Made by a program: the position numbers and the translations under genes
In this document: positions 5,163 through 7,742 of the stretch, in pieces
How positions within the stretch are numbered: position 1 is the first letter of the stretch
Layout: each line of letters starts with the position of its first letter
Notes under the pieces: generated by a model
Told to the model about the DNA's origin: nothing
What the model saw: the letters and a program-made list of their open reading frames with translations, nothing else
The model's database searches: none
From: ZCTH02-B3 sp036563895
GTDB taxonomy: Bacteria; Bacillota; Bacilli; Paenibacillales; Paenibacillaceae
Reading direction: 5' to 3'
DNA: 7,742 nucleotides
Assembly (NCBI GenBank): GCA_036563895.1
Contig: DATCLN010000166.1
Coordinates: forward strand, 1 to 7,742

Positions 5163-7271
5163 TCATTCCTCCTCCGGAACCGGATAGGCAAGGGTCACCG
5201 TCGTTCCCCGCCCGGGCTCGCTGTCCACCGTGACGTCGCATTTGTCCGCCCCGTAGGTGAGTTTCAGGCGGGCCAGCACATTGACCAGGCCGTAGCCGGA
5301 ACGGGCGTCCGTTTCCCCGGCGGCGGGGGCGCGGCCGGCCGCCGTGCCGTCGGCACCGGCGATGCCTGCGGCACCGGAAGCAGCGGCGATCCCCCCGGCG
5401 CCGGAACCTCCGGCGGCACCGACGCCACCCGCAGCTCCGGCGTCACCCGCGGCATCGGCGATACCGGCCACTCCGGCGATACCCGCAGCGCCGGAGGCAC
5501 CGGCGGAACCGACAGCACCGGCACCATCCGCGGCACCGATCCCTTCCGCCACGGGACCGCCGGCAGCCGGTGTCTCCGCCGGCCGCACCGCCGACGCCCG
5601 CTCCAGCCGGCGCCGCAGCCGGTTCAGCTTCTCCGCGTCCATCCCCACGCCGTCGTCCGTCACCGTCAGGCGGATCCGGTCGCCGGCCCGCTCGCCCCGC
5701 ACGACGATGGTGCCCGGGCCGCGCCGTTCCTTGATCCCGTGGTAGATGGCGTTTTCCACGATCGGCTGCAAAATGACTTTCAAGACCGGCAGATGGGCAA
5801 TGGCCGGATCCAGGTCCAGCTCGTACTGCAGTTTGTTCTGGTAGCGCTGCTTCTGGATTTGCAGGTAGTACCGGACATGATCGAACTCTTCCGCCAGCGG
5901 GATGAACTCGTTGCCTTTGCTGAGGCCGATCCGGAACAGCCGCGACAGCGCCTCCACCATTTCCGACACATCCTCCGCCCCGCGCTTGCGTGCCATCCAG
6001 CTGATCGTGTCCAGGGTGTTGTACAGAAAGTGCGGCTTGATCTGGGCCTGCAGCGTGCGCAGCTCCGCTTCCCTTTTTTGCCGCTCCTGTTTTTCCGTCA
6101 GCTGGATCAGGTCGTTGATCTTTGCCAGCATGCTGTTGTAGCTCCGCCCGAGCATGCCGATCTCGTCCATGTCGCCGTTCCACTGGCGCGTCGACAGGTC
6201 GCCGGACTCGGCCCGTTGCATAAACCTCATCAGCCGGTAGATCGGCCGGGAAATGGAGTGGGCCAGTACGAACGACGCGGTAATGCCCAGGAGGACGACG
6301 ACGAACACGAAGGTGCCGATGTACAGCCGGATCTGCCGCATTTCCGGCGCTTCTTCCGCGGTGGAAAACACGCCGACGGTGGTCCAGTTTGTAAAGGAAG
6401 ATTTGCGGAAAATGAACTGCAGCCTGCGGTCGTCGATCTCCCGCACGAACTGGCCCGCCGTCTTGCCGCCGAACCAGGCCGCGGGAATCGTCGTGAAGCC
6501 GAGCTGCGGAGGCACGTAGACCGGTTCGCCTTCCTGGCCCAGCACCATGAGCAGGCCGGTTTTGCCCAGGTGGACGTTGCGCACCGTTTCCATGACCACC
6601 CGCAGTTTCAGGTCGATCAGGACGACGCCAAGCACTTTCTGCGTTTCCGGATCGAGCACGGCCCGGACGACGGACACGACTTCGCTTTCCTTGTAACTGA
6701 CGTGCGTGGTGACGTTGCGCCGCTCCGGACTGCCGATGACGCGAAAGATGCCTTTTGCCGCCACCGCTTCCTGATACCAGCGTTCCAGCGTGAGATCCCC
6801 CGGCTGACGGGCGTACATGTCGTTGCTGAGGTAATCTCCCCGGCTGCTTATCACCATGAGGCCGGCGATCTCCGTCTGCAACGTGGGAAAGCCGCGCAGG
6901 AACTGCAGCGCTTCCTGCCGCTCCTGCGCGTCGAGGGGACCTTCCCGGAGAAACTTCTGGATCAGCGGGTTGAAGGCGATCAAATACGTGGTGTTCTGCG
7001 CGTTGCCTACATAGTTCTCAAGGGCCCGGTTCACCTGCGCGATCACCTGCTGCGTGTTGACGTACAGATGGCGTTCGATGATCCGGTTGGTGACGATGTC
7101 GGTAAGAATGCCAAGCATGAGGGACGGAATGATCGTGATGGGCAAAAAAAGGGTCAGCAGCTTGTAGCGGATCGGCAGGTTGCGGAACTTCAGGCGCTGA
7201 AGCAGCTTTTTGCCGATCCGGGTCACCGGCATGTCCTTCGTTCTGGATAAGGTAACCGCTTTCACGTCCAA
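5163..7271 (-). CDS. YesM-type sensor histidine kinase with an Ala/Gly-rich insertion in the ATP-binding domain
   Basis: This membrane histidine kinase of about 702 residues senses an extracellular signal and phosphorylates the adjacent regulator. The order is: basic N-terminus; TM1 about 36-60; extracellular region about 60-314 ending FTNWTTVGVFST, as in dCache sensor domains; TM2 about 316-338; HAMP about 339-391; His_kinase domain with QIKPHFLYNTL (phospho-acceptor H414); and a GHKL ATPase domain with N-box ENAIYHG (506-512), G1 box DDGVGM (539-544), G2 box GYGLVNV (659-665) and a final GRGTTVTL. All catalytic motifs are present. About 115 residues separate the G1 and G2 boxes, far more than the few dozen typical of the family, because of an Ala/Gly-rich insertion at about 562-658. 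The start is taken as TTG at 7271: AGAGGA lies 8 nt before it. A start at 7343 would overlap the upstream gene, and the ATG at 7232 has no well-spaced site. Confidence 0.93.
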   Translation of the reverse strand: MDVKAVTLSRTKDMPVTRIGKKLLQRLKFRNLPIRYKLLTLFLPITIIPSLMLGILTDIVTNRIIERHLYVNTQQVIAQVNRALENYVGNAQNTTYLIAFNPLIQKFLREGPLDAQERQEALQFLRGFPTLQTEIAGLMVISSRGDYLSNDMYARQPGDLTLERWYQEAVAAKGIFRVIGSPERRNVTTHVSYKESEVVSVVRAVLDPETQKVLGVVLIDLKLRVVMETVRNVHLGKTGLLMVLGQEGEPVYVPPQLGFTTIPAAWFGGKTAGQFVREIDDRRLQFIFRKSSFTNWTTVGVFSTAEEAPEMRQIRLYIGTFVFVVVLLGITASFVLAHSISRPIYRLMRFMQRAESGDLSTRQWNGDMDEIGMLGRSYNSMLAKINDLIQLTEKQERQKREAELRTLQAQIKPHFLYNTLDTISWMARKRGAEDVSEMVEALSRLFRIGLSKGNEFIPLAEEFDHVRYYLQIQKQRYQNKLQYELDLDPAIAHLPVLKVILQPIVENAIYHGIKERRGPGTIVVRGERAGDRIRLTVTDDGVGMDAEKLNRLRRRLERASAVRPAETPAAGGPVAEGIGAADGAGAVGSAGASGAAGIAGVAGIADAAGDAGAAGGVGAAGGSGAGGIAAASGAAGIAGADGTAAGRAPAAGETDARSGYGLVNVLARLKLTYGADKCDVTVDSEPGRGTTVTLAYPVPEEE
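5168..5175 (-). promoter_or_regulatory. Ribosome binding site of the response regulator gene
   Basis: GGAGGAGG on the minus strand lies within the last codons of the kinase gene, 8 nt before the GTG at 5159. It supports that start and translational coupling of kinase and regulator. Confidence 0.75.
5298..5588 (-). repeat. Degenerate 9-nt-period repeat encoding a collagen-like Gly-X-X insertion in the kinase
   Basis: The insertion encodes almost only Ala and Gly with some Val, Ile, Ser and Asp. In the core, glycine falls on every third residue: of 20 in-register positions between kinase residues 585 and 642, 18 are Gly, the exceptions being one Asp and one Ala. At the DNA level codon blocks such as GGTATCGCCG recur. 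The reading frame is preserved through the array and the G2 box follows directly. The repeat sits inside the ATP-lid region of the catalytic domain. There is almost no proline, so a true collagen helix is unlikely. Confidence 0.85.
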
Positions 7272-7279
7272 GGTTCGAT

Positions 7280-7286
7280 TCCTCTC
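7280..7286 (-). promoter_or_regulatory. Ribosome binding site of the histidine kinase gene
   Basis: GAGAGGA on the minus strand overlaps the stop codon of the upstream binding-protein gene (TGAGAGGA) and lies 8 nt before the TTG at 7271. It decides the TTG start over a GTG at 7265 (spacing 14) and the ATG at 7232. Confidence 0.6.
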
Positions 7287-7742
7287 ATTTGGCGTAAAAC
7301 TGTTCGACGTTCTGCTGCGTGACGATTGTGATGCCCGTATCAACGAAGGGCGGAAGCGGGTGGCCGGTGTTCGAGCCCGAGTCTCCGGTTTGGACCAGAT
7401 TGTGGCGCAAATGGAACAGCCCCATCAGCGACCAGTACCCCATGTTCCACGTGCCCTGGGCCAGCGTCGCGTTGATCGTCCCCTCTTTCACCAGATCCAG
7501 CGTTCCCTTGTCGGTGTCGAATCCGATGATCACCTTTTGTCCCGCAAGCCCCATTTCCTTGACCGCCATGCCGATGCCGACGCCGCCGTTGGCCTGGGTG
7601 GCGAACAGTCCGTCTACTTCCGGGTACTTCCGCAAAATCTCCCGCGCCGCGTCCCGCGAGCCGATGATTTCCCCTTTGCCGTCGGCCACTTCCACCACGC
7701 GGATGTCCGGAAACTCGCGGGCGATGGTGTCGCGGAATCCTT
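7285..7742 (-). CDS. Sugar-binding periplasmic-type protein, C-terminal part (N-terminus outside window)
   Basis: This is the last 151 residues of a type I periplasmic-binding-fold protein (RbsB/Peripla_BP_4 family). The frame is open to the window end, so its start, signal peptide and first lobe are not visible. Recognisable parts are REILRKYPEVDGLFATQANG, the GIGMAVKEMGL helix, VIIGFDTDKGTLDLVKEG, ATLAQGTWNMGYWSL and a C-terminal NVEQFYAK. It ends 13 nt before the histidine kinase start and shares its ribosome binding region, so it belongs to the same operon. It lies next to a kinase rather than transport subunits, and a separate ChvE-like binding protein serves the transporter. It is therefore more likely a ligand-recognition partner of the kinase, as XylFII is for LytS. 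An ordinary transport role with genes further upstream cannot be excluded. Confidence 0.9.
   Translation of the reverse strand, partial: GFRDTIAREFPDIRVVEVADGKGEIIGSRDAAREILRKYPEVDGLFATQANGGVGIGMAVKEMGLAGQKVIIGFDTDKGTLDLVKEGTINATLAQGTWNMGYWSLMGLFHLRHNLVQTGDSGSNTGHPLPPFVDTGITIVTQQNVEQFYAK

Noticed and set aside
5344..5745. Pro/Ala-rich plus-strand open frame opposite the kinase insertion
   Set aside because: It is the antisense image of the Gly/Ala codon repeat. The sense-strand frame continues into the conserved G2 box, which fixes the coding strand.
3510..7250. A 1246-codon open frame on the plus strand, opposite the regulator and kinase genes
   Set aside because: It runs antisense through two clearly recognisable genes, a terminator and a leader. 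Its translation has the His/Arg/Asp/Pro-rich composition typical of shadow frames in GC-rich DNA and shows no known domain.
7272..7343. Extended start of the histidine kinase at 7343
   Set aside because: It would overlap the upstream binding-protein gene by about 59 nt and has no suitable ribosome binding site, whereas the TTG at 7271 does.

Overview
The window is a fragment of a sugar-uptake locus from a GC-rich Gram-positive bacterium, most likely in the Paenibacillaceae (Paenibacillus/Cohnella/Thermobacillus-like). The evidence is a lipoprotein binding protein, strong GGAGG-type ribosome binding sites, GC-rich codon use and a YesM/YesN-type two-component pair. The genus is an inference. 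Every gene lies on the minus strand, so transcription runs from high to low coordinates.

Upstream (sensing) block, 7742 to 3936: the C-terminal part of a sugar-binding periplasmic-type protein (cut by the window end) is followed after 13 nt by a YesM-type sensor histidine kinase. After 3 nt comes a YesN/AraC-type response regulator. A good intrinsic terminator (3882-3916) closes this block. The order binding protein - kinase - regulator resembles three-component sugar sensors such as XylFII-LytS-YesN.

Downstream (transport) block, 3890 to 1: a leader/promoter region of about 170 nt precedes a ChvE-like multiple-monosaccharide-binding lipoprotein. A structured 185-nt intergenic region follows, with two hairpins and tandem 10-bp repeats. 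Then come the double-ATPase MmsA/GguA subunit and, 3 nt later, the MmsB/GguB permease, whose C-terminus is cut off by the window start.

Proposed working model (inference): the first binding protein and the kinase sense a sugar outside the cell. The regulator then activates the chvE-mmsA-mmsB transport operon, whose product imports aldoses such as xylose, arabinose, galactose or glucose.

The most unusual feature is a roughly 90-residue Ala/Gly-rich, collagen-like (Gly every third residue) insertion inside the ATP-lid region of the histidine kinase's catalytic domain. Otherwise the gene content is a recognisable sugar ABC transporter with its regulator; no wholly new system was found.
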